From NCBI RefSeq assembly GCF_001050135.1, contig NZ_CP012040.1, positions 1,116,001 through 1,180,000 on the forward strand: DNA of 64,000 bases, in the 5' to 3' direction. The notes under the pieces are model-generated. The model made no database searches and was not told the origin of the DNA. It worked only from the letters and a program-made list of their open reading frames with translations. A program made the position numbers and the translations under genes. This document shows positions 36,766 to 45,711 of this stretch, piece after piece. Within the stretch, counting starts at the first letter, position 1, and each line of letters begins with the position of its first letter. The stretch is from Cyclobacterium amurskyense. GTDB taxonomy: Bacteria > Bacteroidota > Bacteroidia > Cytophagales > Cyclobacteriaceae.

Positions 36766-37968
36766 TTACACCTTCGCTTTTTCTGCTTTCTTTAATCTCA
36801 AAATAAAATCACTGAGTACATTCATGTAATTTATAAACGCTTCATATGGGCTCTCGTAAGGGCTAAAATAAGCGTGAATATCTCCGTCGGAGAAAAATTT
36901 CGTACACATATAATAGAAATGATCACTGGTCTGCAAGTAGCGCCAGTCCTTATAGATATCAGGATCATTTGCGTTTTTAACTTGCTTTTCCAATTCGAAA
37001 AGCCTGTCAAAAGCCTCATCCTGAAGATCATTGCCTAACCAAGCGGTCAAATCTCGCTCTTCATCAGCCCATGAAATAGGAATAGGCACATCTATTTGTC
37101 CTACTGGGGAGGCATTCCCTATTACTTCAGACGGGGTAGAAAAATTGAAATCTGTCTGGCTAAGAATTGCTTCAGGAAGGTTTCTCATAAAATCAAAAAT
37201 CCCTGTCTCTTTCCATTGGTGTTCACCGAATGTTTCATAATCCATAAACAGGTTAATGACTTCATCCTCCTTTGGTACCTGGTTTATCCAGCCGATAAAT
37301 TTATCAGTAGTAAGTGGGTAGTCTGTCCATGTTTTTTCTCCAAACCTAAAAGCGATATCATCACTTAATCTGAAATTTTTAAGCAAAACCTTCAGTTTAG
37401 GTTCTATTGCATTTACATATACAAAATTGGGGCTTTTCCAGCCAAGGATATGTTTGGCGCCTTCTGAAAGGATGCCTTCAAAGCCCATATCAGCTACCAT
37501 TTTCCCAATATCATCTGAATAAATCAACTCAGTATTCCTAAACACTTTTGGTTTGTACCCATTAAAGTGATGTTGAATTTTTTCCTGATGCAGACTTACC
37601 ATGTCTTTAAACTCAGTTTCACTTTTAAGTGCACAAAGTGAGTGCCCATAGGTTTCGTTGAGTAATTCAACATGACCAGTAGCTACCAGCTCCTGAAAGC
37701 TATGCAATACTTCCGGCGCATAAGCCTCCATCTGGTCGAGAACAGTCCCAGACAACGAAAAGCATACCTTAAACTTACCATCATATTTCCTGATCAATTC
37801 CAACAACAGTTGGTTCATCGGAAGGTAACATTTTTTAGCTACCTTATTCATGATGTTTCTGTTCGAGTAATCATCCCAATAATCATGATCGTCCCCAATT
37901 TCAAAAAAGCGATAGGGTTTCAATCTGAAGGGTTGATGTACTTGAAAATAAAAACAAATGGTTCTCAT
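36766..37968 (-). CDS. Glycoside hydrolase family 57 (alpha-glucan-active)
   Basis: This 400-residue protein begins TICFYFQVHQPFRLKPYRFF, which contains GH57 motif 1 (HQP). The putative nucleophile Glu is in FRNTELIYSDDI and the acid Asp in FMDYETFGEHQ, as expected for the family. GH57 contains alpha-amylases, 4-alpha-glucanotransferases and glycogen branching enzymes. Cytoplasmic location is likely because there is no signal peptide. Together with the debranching enzyme and GT4 upstream it forms a three-gene glucan operon (3 bp gap to GT4). The precise activity is not resolved. Confidence 0.88.
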   Translation of the reverse strand: MRTICFYFQVHQPFRLKPYRFFEIGDDHDYWDDYSNRNIMNKVAKKCYLPMNQLLLELIRKYDGKFKVCFSLSGTVLDQMEAYAPEVLHSFQELVATGHVELLNETYGHSLCALKSETEFKDMVSLHQEKIQHHFNGYKPKVFRNTELIYSDDIGKMVADMGFEGILSEGAKHILGWKSPNFVYVNAIEPKLKVLLKNFRLSDDIAFRFGEKTWTDYPLTTDKFIGWINQVPKEDEVINLFMDYETFGEHQWKETGIFDFMRNLPEAILSQTDFNFSTPSEVIGNASPVGQIDVPIPISWADEERDLTAWLGNDLQDEAFDRLFELEKQVKNANDPDIYKDWRYLQTSDHFYYMCTKFFSDGDIHAYFSPYESPYEAFINYMNVLSDFILRLKKAEKAKV

Positions 37969-37971
37969 ATT

Positions 37972-39252
37972 CTATTGGTTAACGGTTTGCTTATAAATAC
38001 CTATTACCTTCTCGGCAACGTGCTCCCATTTGAGCCTTTTTAATTCTTCTCTTCCCATTTCCTTAAACATTTTGGAGATACCATTGTAATGCAAGAGTGC
38101 AAATATGGCATCCGCCATGGCATCAGTGTCCCAAAAATCTACTTTTACAGCATTTTGTAGAACCTCCGCTACTCCTGACTGTTTGGAAATGATTACTGGT
38201 GTATTGTGTCTTACGGCTTCCAAGGGGGATATACCAAAAGGCTCTGAAACAGAAGGCATAACATACACATCACTCAGGGCAAACATTGTATCTACATCAT
38301 CCCCTTTAAGAAATCCAGTAAAATGAAATTTTGTACCTATCCTCAACTCCGCGACTCTTTGAATCATACGATTCAAAAGGTCTCCTGACCCTGCCATCAC
38401 AAACCGGACGTTATCATCCTTTTGGATTACTTTTGCCGCTGCCTCCACAAAATACTCAGGTCCTTTCTGGAAAGTTATCCTTCCTAAAAAGGTGACTATT
38501 TTTTCAGGTACTTTTTTAACAACATTTGACTTAATAATACTGGCATCCAATACAGCATTGTGAACCACTGTAACTTTCTCTTCAGGAATGCCATACTTAG
38601 AGACAATGGTATTTTTTGTAAGCTGGCTTACAGCGATAATTTTATCTGCCGCTTCCATCCCTGCCTTTTCAATATCATAAACCCTTTGGTTAACGGTTTG
38701 CCCTGATCGGTCAAACTCTGTGGCATGAACATGAGCTATCATTGGTTTACCACTTATCTGCTTGGCAGCTATGCCTGCAGGAAATGAAAGCCAATCATGG
38801 GCATGAATCAAATCAAACTTTTTATTCTTAGCGATTTGCGCAGCTACCAAAGCATAACGGGACACCTCTAAGATAAGGTCTTTACCGTATTTGCCACTAA
38901 AACTAAACTTATTAGCAAGCACACTGGATTCGAGTTCATCCTGATCTTTTAAAAGACGCTCGGTGTGGTTATGATATTCCTCTGGGCTTAGATAAGGCAC
39001 AAGAAAAGAGCTTACTTCAAGGTAGGTGAGGCTTTTCCATATATCCCGAAAACGACGTTCCCGATAATCTATTTCAACTTCACTCGCATTTACAAATTCA
39101 GCCAATGGATCTTCATCCCCCCATAACTTTGGGACAACAAAAATCAGGTCTTGTTTGTGGTGGTCCATTCCTTTCACCAAACCGTAGCAGGCAGTACCTA
39201 AGCCACCGGAAATATGAGGAGGAAATTCCCAACCAAACATTAATACTTTCAT
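37972..39252 (-). CDS. GT4 glycosyltransferase, probable glycogen/maltodextrin synthase
   Basis: This 426-residue GT-B glycosyltransferase opens MKVLMFGWEFPPHISGGLGT, the donor-proximal GGLG loop of glycogen-synthase-like GT4/GT5 enzymes, and has the C-terminal E-x7-E as EPFGISPLEAV. VTFLGRITFQKGPEYFVEAA is the typical start of the GT4 donor domain. The position between a debranching enzyme and a GH57 protein suggests it elongates or remodels alpha-1,4-glucan, possibly from UDP- or ADP-glucose. It could be the only glucan synthase of this operon, since no glgA, glgB or glgC is nearby. Confidence 0.85.
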   Translation of the reverse strand: MKVLMFGWEFPPHISGGLGTACYGLVKGMDHHKQDLIFVVPKLWGDEDPLAEFVNASEVEIDYRERRFRDIWKSLTYLEVSSFLVPYLSPEEYHNHTERLLKDQDELESSVLANKFSFSGKYGKDLILEVSRYALVAAQIAKNKKFDLIHAHDWLSFPAGIAAKQISGKPMIAHVHATEFDRSGQTVNQRVYDIEKAGMEAADKIIAVSQLTKNTIVSKYGIPEEKVTVVHNAVLDASIIKSNVVKKVPEKIVTFLGRITFQKGPEYFVEAAAKVIQKDDNVRFVMAGSGDLLNRMIQRVAELRIGTKFHFTGFLKGDDVDTMFALSDVYVMPSVSEPFGISPLEAVRHNTPVIISKQSGVAEVLQNAVKVDFWDTDAMADAIFALLHYNGISKMFKEMGREELKRLKWEHVAEKVIGIYKQTVNQ

Positions 39253-39263
39253 ATATGGTCCCT

Positions 39264-41180
39264 TTACAAGTTGTTGATTAAATATTTCATCCTTAACAAT
39301 TCACCTACACTCCAAGCTTGTGATATGGCTCCTTTTGGCCTATGAGGAGGGTCACCTTCATAAATCTCTGCTATCGTTCCTATCCCATATTGTGTCATCA
39401 CCTCATCAAAGCTACTGATCATATTTTCCACCAGTTTCTTGCCTTGCTTTCCATGTAGTTTCAAATACCCTTCAGCAAAATGGCCCAATAACCAAGGCCA
39501 TGCTGTCCCCTGATGATAGGCATTGTCCCTTTCATATTGATCACCTTTATAATAGCCTTTGTATCTTGGATCACTAGGAGCCAAGGTTCTAAGCCCCCTG
39601 TGAGTGAATAAATTAGTTTTCACTATTTCTAAAACTTTGTCCTTATGCTCATCGCTCAATGGACTATAGGGCAAAGAGGTAGCGAAGACCATATTTGGTC
39701 TTATGGACCAATCTTTTTCTTCACCATCTATGACATCTGCCAGGTATCCCTTCTTTTCAGACCAAAAGCCCTCCACAAAGGACACTGCTACTTTGTCTGC
39801 TAACTCACGAATAGATTCATCACCTGTCATTTCATGGTAAAAGCACAAAGCATTGTACCACAAGGCATTGATTTCCACTGGACAACCAATTCTTGGTGTC
39901 ACAGGACCATCTTTGGTTACCGCATCCATCCATGTCAGGCCAACACCTTCTATACCTCCACTTATAAGACCATTTTCTTTAACATGAATTTTGAATTCGG
40001 TTCCTTTAATAAAACCATCAATAATTCCTTTGCACTTGTCTATGTATTTTGACTGTATGGTTTCCTTGTCTCCTGTAAAGATAATGTACTGCTGAAGCGA
40101 CCAGAAAAACCACAATGGCGCATCAATTGAGTTCATATTAGTCAATACTCCACTCCCCACATTTGGGAACATGGCTCCCTTTAAATCTTTGGACATAGAG
40201 TCCATGACATCTAAAAAGGTTTGATTGTCTCCCATTGTCAGGGTCAAACCGGGCAAAGCGATAAAGGTATCTCTTCCCCACCAGCCAAACCAAGGATATC
40301 CTGCTATCACACGTGTCTCCCCATCTCTTCTACTTATAAACTGTCCTGCAGAATTTTTTAAGCAGTTTTCGAAATTATCTCTGGGAATCCTTCTCTTTAT
40401 TTCTTCATTAAATTTAGTATGAAGTTTACCTGTATCAGCAACTTTTAATCCTGCGGAAAAGACCACCGAGTCCCCTTTCTTCATATCAAACTCAAAATAC
40501 CCGGGTACATAGAGGTCTTCTTGGTAATCATAACCACGTTCTATTTCTCGAATGTATTCGATATTATAAAACCAATTTGGCACAGGAACGAAATCGTTGC
40601 CAATTGAAACCTGAAGAGACAAAGGGTCATAGGCATCATAAAGCTGTACCTGAACCCCATTGTCAATTTTTTTAATTTTCTTATTTACATACGTATTGGC
40701 CTTTGAAAGAGCATGGTAGCCCCTAAAGGCAAGAAATGGGTTAATTCTTAACTTGGTAGGAATAATTGCTTCGACCATGGTATACCTGATCATTACCCGG
40801 TCTTCCGTTGAATCTAAAATAATTTCCTTATCTAAAATCACTCCTCCTACCCTGTAAGTAAGTTTGGGTATGGGTTCAGAATCAAAATCTTCAAGGTATT
40901 TATGGCCTCGAGGAGAATAGGTTCCTGGATATTTATTGATGCCCAAATTAAAGACAGCGTCTTTTTGAACAATGGTTTCATGCACATTAGAAAGCAGTAC
41001 ATGCAACTGCCCATCTATTTGAGGTTGTGGGGCGACCAAAAGTCCATGATACTTTCGGGTATTGCAGCCGATAATCGTTGTACTCGTATAGCAACCCAAT
41101 GGGTTGGATCGTATTATCTCCTTATCTAAAGAATAATTAAGGTTGATGAGTTGAGTCTTATCGAAGTGTATATAGCTCAT
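39264..41180 (-). CDS. Glycogen debranching enzyme (amylo-alpha-1,6-glucosidase)
   Basis: This 638-residue protein has a GDE_N beta-sandwich domain at about 1-250 (LGCYTSTTIIGCNTRKYHGL) and an alpha/alpha-barrel GH133 catalytic domain at about 265-638, with GYPWFGWWGRDTFIALPGLT and AYHQGTAWPWLLGHFAEG. It hydrolyses alpha-1,6 branch points of glycogen. It has no signal peptide, so it works in the cytoplasm. It is first in the glucan operon (11 bp before the GT4 gene), and the operon is closed by the terminator at 36707. Confidence 0.92.
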   Translation of the reverse strand: MSYIHFDKTQLINLNYSLDKEIIRSNPLGCYTSTTIIGCNTRKYHGLLVAPQPQIDGQLHVLLSNVHETIVQKDAVFNLGINKYPGTYSPRGHKYLEDFDSEPIPKLTYRVGGVILDKEIILDSTEDRVMIRYTMVEAIIPTKLRINPFLAFRGYHALSKANTYVNKKIKKIDNGVQVQLYDAYDPLSLQVSIGNDFVPVPNWFYNIEYIREIERGYDYQEDLYVPGYFEFDMKKGDSVVFSAGLKVADTGKLHTKFNEEIKRRIPRDNFENCLKNSAGQFISRRDGETRVIAGYPWFGWWGRDTFIALPGLTLTMGDNQTFLDVMDSMSKDLKGAMFPNVGSGVLTNMNSIDAPLWFFWSLQQYIIFTGDKETIQSKYIDKCKGIIDGFIKGTEFKIHVKENGLISGGIEGVGLTWMDAVTKDGPVTPRIGCPVEINALWYNALCFYHEMTGDESIRELADKVAVSFVEGFWSEKKGYLADVIDGEEKDWSIRPNMVFATSLPYSPLSDEHKDKVLEIVKTNLFTHRGLRTLAPSDPRYKGYYKGDQYERDNAYHQGTAWPWLLGHFAEGYLKLHGKQGKKLVENMISSFDEVMTQYGIGTIAEIYEGDPPHRPKGAISQAWSVGELLRMKYLINNL

Positions 41181-41296
41181 TTAAACAAAAGTTTGAGGTT
41201 TTTATAAAAATACTTTAATACTTCGTAAAGAAAAATATTTGACTTAAAAACTAGAGTAAATAAGTTAAATGATAGCTAAGGAGCGAAAATTTGAGC

Positions 41297-41324
41297 AAAA
41301 AAAAAGAACTCAACCAGAGTTCTT
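41297..41324 (-). terminator. Terminator after the 44-codon ORF
   Basis: AAGAACTC and GAGTTCTT form an 8-bp stem with a 5-base loop. On the minus strand a run of nine T follows. It lies 28 bp past the stop of the small ORF and has no other gene to serve on that strand. Confidence 0.8.
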
Positions 41325-41351
41325 TCGGAATTAAATATTTTTAACTACTTA

Positions 41352-41486
41352 TTAGGCACTTTCCTTTTGAATTTTCTCAAAATTCCTGATTGATTCCTCA
41401 AATTTAATCATGTACATCTGAACGTGGTTTAGATTAACATACCTGATTTGGGGAATTTTTTTTGAAGGCTGAAGTAACTTAAACAT
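41352..41486 (-). CDS. Candidate small protein, 44 residues
   Basis: The ATG at 41486-41484 opens a 44-codon frame ending in TAA at 41352. The product is basic and mildly amphipathic (MFKLLQPSKKIPQIRYVNLN, then HVQMYMIKFEESIRNFEKI). It lies alone in a 715-bp gap and is followed by a strong T-run terminator on the same strand, as expected of a transcribed unit. There is no Shine-Dalgarno sequence, which is normal here. I recognise no family. It could also be part of an untranslated RNA. Confidence 0.5.
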   Translation of the reverse strand: MFKLLQPSKKIPQIRYVNLNHVQMYMIKFEESIRNFEKIQKESA

Positions 41487-41706
41487 GATCTACTAAAATT
41501 AAATGAATCTATAATAAACGCTAATCAAATAACATGCCATTAATTAAAGATAGCGTTTTCAATACGAACAAATTGCAGACACTCCTTAAGGCATATCCTA
41601 ACTTACTGTTTTTCAATCATTCAAAGGTAAAAAATAATCGCTTTTCATCTATTTGTATTCACCTTAAAACGGATTTTATGGATTAACAAATAACAGGCTT
41701 TGGCTA

Positions 41707-41740
41707 TAAAAAAAACAACCCTCCCTAATAAAAGGGAGGG
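41707..41740 (-). terminator. Terminator after tRNA-His
   Basis: CCCTCCC and GGGAGGG form a 7-bp stem with an 8-base loop. On the minus strand it is followed by TTGTTTTTTTT. It begins 6 bp past the tRNA 3' end. Confidence 0.9.
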
Positions 41741-41746
41741 CTTGAG

Positions 41747-41821
41747 GGTGAAAGACCGGTTTCGAACCGGCGACCTCTGGATCCACAAACCAGCGCTCTA
41801 ACCAGCTGAGCTACAATCACC
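41747..41821 (-). tRNA. tRNA-His (anticodon GTG)
   Basis: On the minus strand the sequence folds as a cloverleaf: D-arm GCTCAGCTGGTTAGAGC, anticodon loop TTGTGGA with GTG for His, and T-arm GCCGG-TTCGAAA-CCGGT. An extra 5' G opposite the discriminator C fits the G-1 required for HisRS. CCA is not encoded. Three U-U oppositions (acceptor positions 5-68 and 6-67, anticodon 31-39) are unusual but tolerable. A terminator follows directly, so it is a single-gene unit. Confidence 0.92.
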
Positions 41822-41895
41822 ATTTTTAACATTTTCTGATTCTTTTATCAGATAGGAATGCAAAGGTAATATCCTTTTTTCAGTCACGCAATAGA

Positions 41896-43242
41896 TTAGC
41901 CCACATTTCTTGAAAATTTAAGTCTTCTTCCGTTTATTTCTTCGTTAAACACTCCGTTTTCATAGGCCAAATGTCCGGACACAATGGTGTGAGTGACTTT
42001 TGATCGGAAGGTTTGTCCTTCAAAAGGAGACCAACCGCACTTAGATAACACATTGTCTCTCTTTACTTCCCATGGGGAGTCCAAGTCTACCAACACTAAA
42101 TCCGCAAAATAACCTTCCCTTAAATACCCGCGTTTTTCAATCTCAAACAGTATGGCTACATTATGGCTTGTTTTTTCTACAATTTTTTCCAAGCTAATCT
42201 TTCCATCATGGTACATTTCCAGTAAAGCAGGCAATCCATGCTGTAAAAGTGGACCTCCAGATGGTGCTTTGAGATAAGACTGTTCTTTTTCTTCAATAGT
42301 ATGAGGGGCATGATCTGTAGCAATAACATCAATATTCCCTTCCAATACGCCTTTTACAATTAATGCCCTATCCTCTGAAGTTTTGATCGCTGGATTCCAT
42401 TTAATAAAATTCCCTTTCGTTTTGTAATCTTCTTCAGAAAACCACAAATGATGGATACAGGCTTCTGCTGTAATTCTTTTTTCTGAAAGAGGTAGACTAT
42501 TATCAAATAAAGCAACTTCCTTACCAGTACTTATATGCAATACATGAAGTTTGGTCCCAAACGTCTTAGCCATTTCAACGACAGTTTTTGATGCATCATA
42601 GCAGGCTTCTTCAGTTCTGATCTTAGGATGAAGCTTGGCAGGGATATTCTCACCATATTCTTTCTTATAGCGCTCCAGGTTAGCTTTAATTATATTGTCA
42701 TTCTCACTATGGGTAGCTATCAAAATAGGGCATTCTTTGAATATAGCCTCCAGACTGTCCGGGTTATCCACTAACATGTTCCCTGTAGAGGAACCTTGGA
42801 AAACCTTTACTCCACAGACATTTGCAGCATCTACACTTTTAATGGTTTCTATATTGGTATTGGTAGCCCCCAAATAAAAAGAGTAATTTGCTAGAGATCT
42901 TTGTGCTGCAATTGAATATTTTTCTTCCAGAAGTTCATGTGTTGTACTTTGTGGAATCGTGTTAGGCATTTCCATAAAGCTGGTAACACCTCCCGACACG
43001 GCTGTTTTACTTTCTGTATAGATCTCTGCCTTATGGGTCAACCCTGGTTCTCTGAAATGAACTTGATCATCAATCAATCCTGGCAAAAGGTATTTCCCAT
43101 TGGCATTTATCTCTATATCTGCCTCCTTACCTGAGAGATCTCCACCAACTGAATAAATCAAGCCCTCCTTTATATACACATCACCAGGTATAATCTTACC
43201 TTCATTTACTATATTTGCATCACGTATAAGTATTCTTTTCAT
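41896..43242 (-). CDS. pyrC: Dihydroorotase
   Basis: This 448-residue amidohydrolase has the dihydroorotase type I motifs FREPGLTHKAEIYTES, GGVTSFMEMPNT and IATDHAPHT. It closes carbamoyl-aspartate to dihydroorotate in pyrimidine synthesis. The first metal site reads DDQVHFREPG, with Gln60 where most dihydroorotases have His; the second His62 is kept. I recall this Gln from other Bacteroidota pyrC, so the enzyme is probably active with an altered metal site. It has no signal peptide and is unrelated in location to the secreted amidohydrolase at 10940. Confidence 0.92.
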   Translation of the reverse strand: MKRILIRDANIVNEGKIIPGDVYIKEGLIYSVGGDLSGKEADIEINANGKYLLPGLIDDQVHFREPGLTHKAEIYTESKTAVSGGVTSFMEMPNTIPQSTTHELLEEKYSIAAQRSLANYSFYLGATNTNIETIKSVDAANVCGVKVFQGSSTGNMLVDNPDSLEAIFKECPILIATHSENDNIIKANLERYKKEYGENIPAKLHPKIRTEEACYDASKTVVEMAKTFGTKLHVLHISTGKEVALFDNSLPLSEKRITAEACIHHLWFSEEDYKTKGNFIKWNPAIKTSEDRALIVKGVLEGNIDVIATDHAPHTIEEKEQSYLKAPSGGPLLQHGLPALLEMYHDGKISLEKIVEKTSHNVAILFEIEKRGYLREGYFADLVLVDLDSPWEVKRDNVLSKCGWSPFEGQTFRSKVTHTIVSGHLAYENGVFNEEINGRRLKFSRNVG

Positions 43243-43312
43243 AGCATTTGTTTTTAATGGGTGGGTGCATGGGTCGAAACACCTCTTAAAATTTCCCTAA
43301 ATTTATAAAATC

Positions 43313-44665
43313 ATGTCCGATCAGCTATCATCTTTTGATAATTTTAAACTTAACAACCAACTTTTGAACGCTGTGAAGGAAATAGGTTATGAAAAACCTA
43401 CTCCCATTCAGCAGAAAGCCATACCCTTGGCCTTGGCAGGACATGATATTTTAGGTATTGCTCAAACAGGCACAGGAAAGACTGCAGCTTATGTACTGCC
43501 TTTGCTCTATAAGGTAAAGTACGCACAAGGTCATCATCCTAGAGCGCTGATAATGGCGCCAACCCGAGAGCTCGTTATGCAAATCGAAGAAGCCATAATG
43601 GAGTTTGGAAAATACACCGACCTGAGATATGTATGCCTTTATGGAGGCCTTGGCCCAAAACCGCAAATAGAAAAGCTTAAGGAAGGCGTAGATATAATCA
43701 TCGCTACACCAGGCAGATTCAATGACCTTTATCAAAAAGGCGAAATATATACCAGAGACATTAAAACAATGGTTTTGGATGAAGCCGACAAGATGCTAGA
43801 CATGGGTTTTCTTCCCCAAATAAAGGCCATTCTTGAGATCATCCCAGTCAAACGTCAAAATCTTTTATTTTCAGCAACATTTAGCCAGCGAGTAGAAAAT
43901 CTCTCTCATGAATTCTTAGAATTTCCTGAGAGAGTAGAAGTAGCTCCTCAAGCTACAACAGCTGAAACCATCGCACAAATAAAATATTTCGTTCCCAATA
44001 TCAGGACCAAGTTAAGCTTGCTTGAAGGACTGGTCATGGAAGAGGATTTTGAAAGGGGCATAATTTTTACCAAGTCTCGTAAAAATGCAGATACCGTACA
44101 CAATTACCTACAAGGTCATCATTCAGGAACAATCCGGGTTATTCACGCCAATAAAGGCCAGAATACACGAATAAACAGCATGGACGACTTCAAAAAAGGA
44201 GAAGTCAAAATCCTTGTAGCTACCGATGTAGCCGCCAGGGGTCTTGATGTAAGTATGGTGAGTCATGTTATCAATTTTGACGTTCCTTTGATATATGAGG
44301 ATTATGTCCACCGAATAGGACGAACAGGAAGAGCTGAAAATGTTGGCAAGGCGGCCACCTTTATCAATCCTGCCGAAGCATTTCACTTCGAGAAAATAGA
44401 AACGATCATAAGAATGCTAGTGCCTGAAGAACCAATCCCTGCAGACGTTTCCATACATGAAACTCCTTTCGAAGAAAAACAGGGGTATGAAAGAGAAATA
44501 GACAAGCAGAAAAGAGGCGATGACCCTGACTTCAAAGGGGCTTTTCATGAAAAAAAGGGGTATGCCAAACCCTTTAAGGAAAAGGAAGAGAAGCGAGGCA
44601 ATAAAAACAGTAAAGCCAAAAGGAACAGAAATCAAATGAAGAAAAAAAGCAAGCATAAAAAGTAA
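43313..44665 (+). CDS. DEAD-box RNA helicase
   Basis: This 450-residue protein has the complete motif set: Q motif KPTPIQQKAI, motif I AQTGTGKT (50-57), Ia PTRELVMQ, motif II DEAD (156-159), motif III SAT, and motif VI HRIGRTGR. The C-terminal 60 residues are very basic and disordered (KSKHKK at the end), as in RhlE-type helicases that bind rRNA or cold-shock RNA. It unwinds short RNA duplexes with ATP in the cytoplasm. RhlE is the closest class by layout. A 17-bp hairpin overlaps its last codons and stop. Confidence 0.94.
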   Translation: MSDQLSSFDNFKLNNQLLNAVKEIGYEKPTPIQQKAIPLALAGHDILGIAQTGTGKTAAYVLPLLYKVKYAQGHHPRALIMAPTRELVMQIEEAIMEFGKYTDLRYVCLYGGLGPKPQIEKLKEGVDIIIATPGRFNDLYQKGEIYTRDIKTMVLDEADKMLDMGFLPQIKAILEIIPVKRQNLLFSATFSQRVENLSHEFLEFPERVEVAPQATTAETIAQIKYFVPNIRTKLSLLEGLVMEEDFERGIIFTKSRKNADTVHNYLQGHHSGTIRVIHANKGQNTRINSMDDFKKGEVKILVATDVAARGLDVSMVSHVINFDVPLIYEDYVHRIGRTGRAENVGKAATFINPAEAFHFEKIETIIRMLVPEEPIPADVSIHETPFEEKQGYEREIDKQKRGDDPDFKGAFHEKKGYAKPFKEKEEKRGNKNSKAKRNRNQMKKKSKHKK

Positions 44666-44704
44666 CAGCTGAATTAAATCCAGCCGTTTACTTTTTATGC
44701 TTGC
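44649..44704 (+). terminator. Hairpin overlapping the helicase stop codon
   Basis: GCAAGCATAAAAAGTAA (44649-44665) and its perfect complement at 44688-44704 form a 17-bp stem that includes the stop TAA. The loop has its own GGCTG/CAGC complementarity. The T-run lies inside the stem, so it may act on both strands between convergent genes. Confidence 0.7.
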
Positions 44705-44752
44705 CATTTACTGTAACTGTATTCCTACAATATATTTTTTTCAGTTACTTTA

Positions 44753-45607
44753 TTATTGGTGGAAAGTCTGTGAAATAAACCCAAGTACCTCCGGAAGGGA
44801 TGCTCTCCAATAAGTCCAATTATGAGCTCCGTCACGAATTCTGAATTCATGAGGTATTTCCTTTTTCTTCATTGCTATATGCACTAGGCTGTTTCCTTCA
44901 TAAAGAAAATCATCATCTCCACAATCAAAAAACCATTTTACTGATTTAATCTTTTCAATATCAATAACTTCTAACTGTCTTAAAGCCTGATGCTTGTCAA
45001 AATATACTTTTAATTGTCCTTTATCCTTTACTTCTCCCTCATATCTTTTAACAAAATCATCAAACGAAGTATTTCTCAATGAGGCACTAAGTGGACAGGC
45101 AGAGGAGAACAAATCCGGCCGATGCATTGCATAGAAATAGGTGCCACCACCACCCATTGACAAGCCAGATATGGCTCTGTATTTTTTCACACTTTTGATA
45201 CGGTATTGTGATTCTACATAAGGCATTAATTCTTCAAAAAAGAAATCCTCATAACGCCATTCGTTTTTTATATCATTAAAATAACCTCTCTGACCAGTAT
45301 TGGCATCTGGCATAACAATGATCATTGGGGTAGCTGTTCCATCTTCAAAAGCCTTGTCTGCGATCCGTTGCACCTCACCAAATTGAACCCATCCTGTTTG
45401 GTCATCTCCTGCCCCATGTAATAAATAAAGCACTGGGTAGGATCGCTGGGAATACTCATAACCCGGTGGTAAATAGATAGCAAACTTTCTCTCCATACCA
45501 AGAATCTTGCTATCCATCGTTAAGGCATCAAACACCCTACTCTCCTGAGCAAACAGACCTGACAGTGTGACAAAAAACAATGGCAAAAGAATACGTATAA
45601 TTTTCAT
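44753..45607 (-). CDS. Secreted alpha/beta-hydrolase, esterase family
   Basis: This 284-residue protein starts with a signal peptide (MKIIRILLPLFFVTLSGLFA) and has the esterase D/feruloyl-esterase-like core. The segment YPVLYLLHGAGDDQTGW forms the oxyanion side, the nucleophile Ser is in ISGLSMGGGGTYF, and the triad Asp and His are probably in FDCGDDDFLY and DGAHNWTYW. Such enzymes (as in XynZ or tributyrin esterases) cleave acyl esters, often on plant polysaccharides. It is outside the cytoplasm. No polysaccharide utilisation locus surrounds it, so the substrate is unknown. Confidence 0.87.
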   Translation of the reverse strand: MKIIRILLPLFFVTLSGLFAQESRVFDALTMDSKILGMERKFAIYLPPGYEYSQRSYPVLYLLHGAGDDQTGWVQFGEVQRIADKAFEDGTATPMIIVMPDANTGQRGYFNDIKNEWRYEDFFFEELMPYVESQYRIKSVKKYRAISGLSMGGGGTYFYAMHRPDLFSSACPLSASLRNTSFDDFVKRYEGEVKDKGQLKVYFDKHQALRQLEVIDIEKIKSVKWFFDCGDDDFLYEGNSLVHIAMKKKEIPHEFRIRDGAHNWTYWRASLPEVLGFISQTFHQ

Positions 45608-45711
45608 TGTTGTTTTTATTTAGTTTTGGGGGAGGAAATAAAGCATTCACCTATTCAACATCCCTTTGTTAACACCTCTAATAATTTGTAATTAAAAAAG
45701 TCTTTTGCTAT

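Noticed and set aside
36766..41180. Polysaccharide utilisation locus
   Set aside because: There is no SusC/SusD pair and the enzymes lack signal peptides, so it is an intracellular glucan operon.
44417..44707. 96-codon minus-strand ORF over the helicase end
   Set aside because: It is antisense to the helicase's basic tail, and its hydrophobic composition is a by-product of Lys codons.
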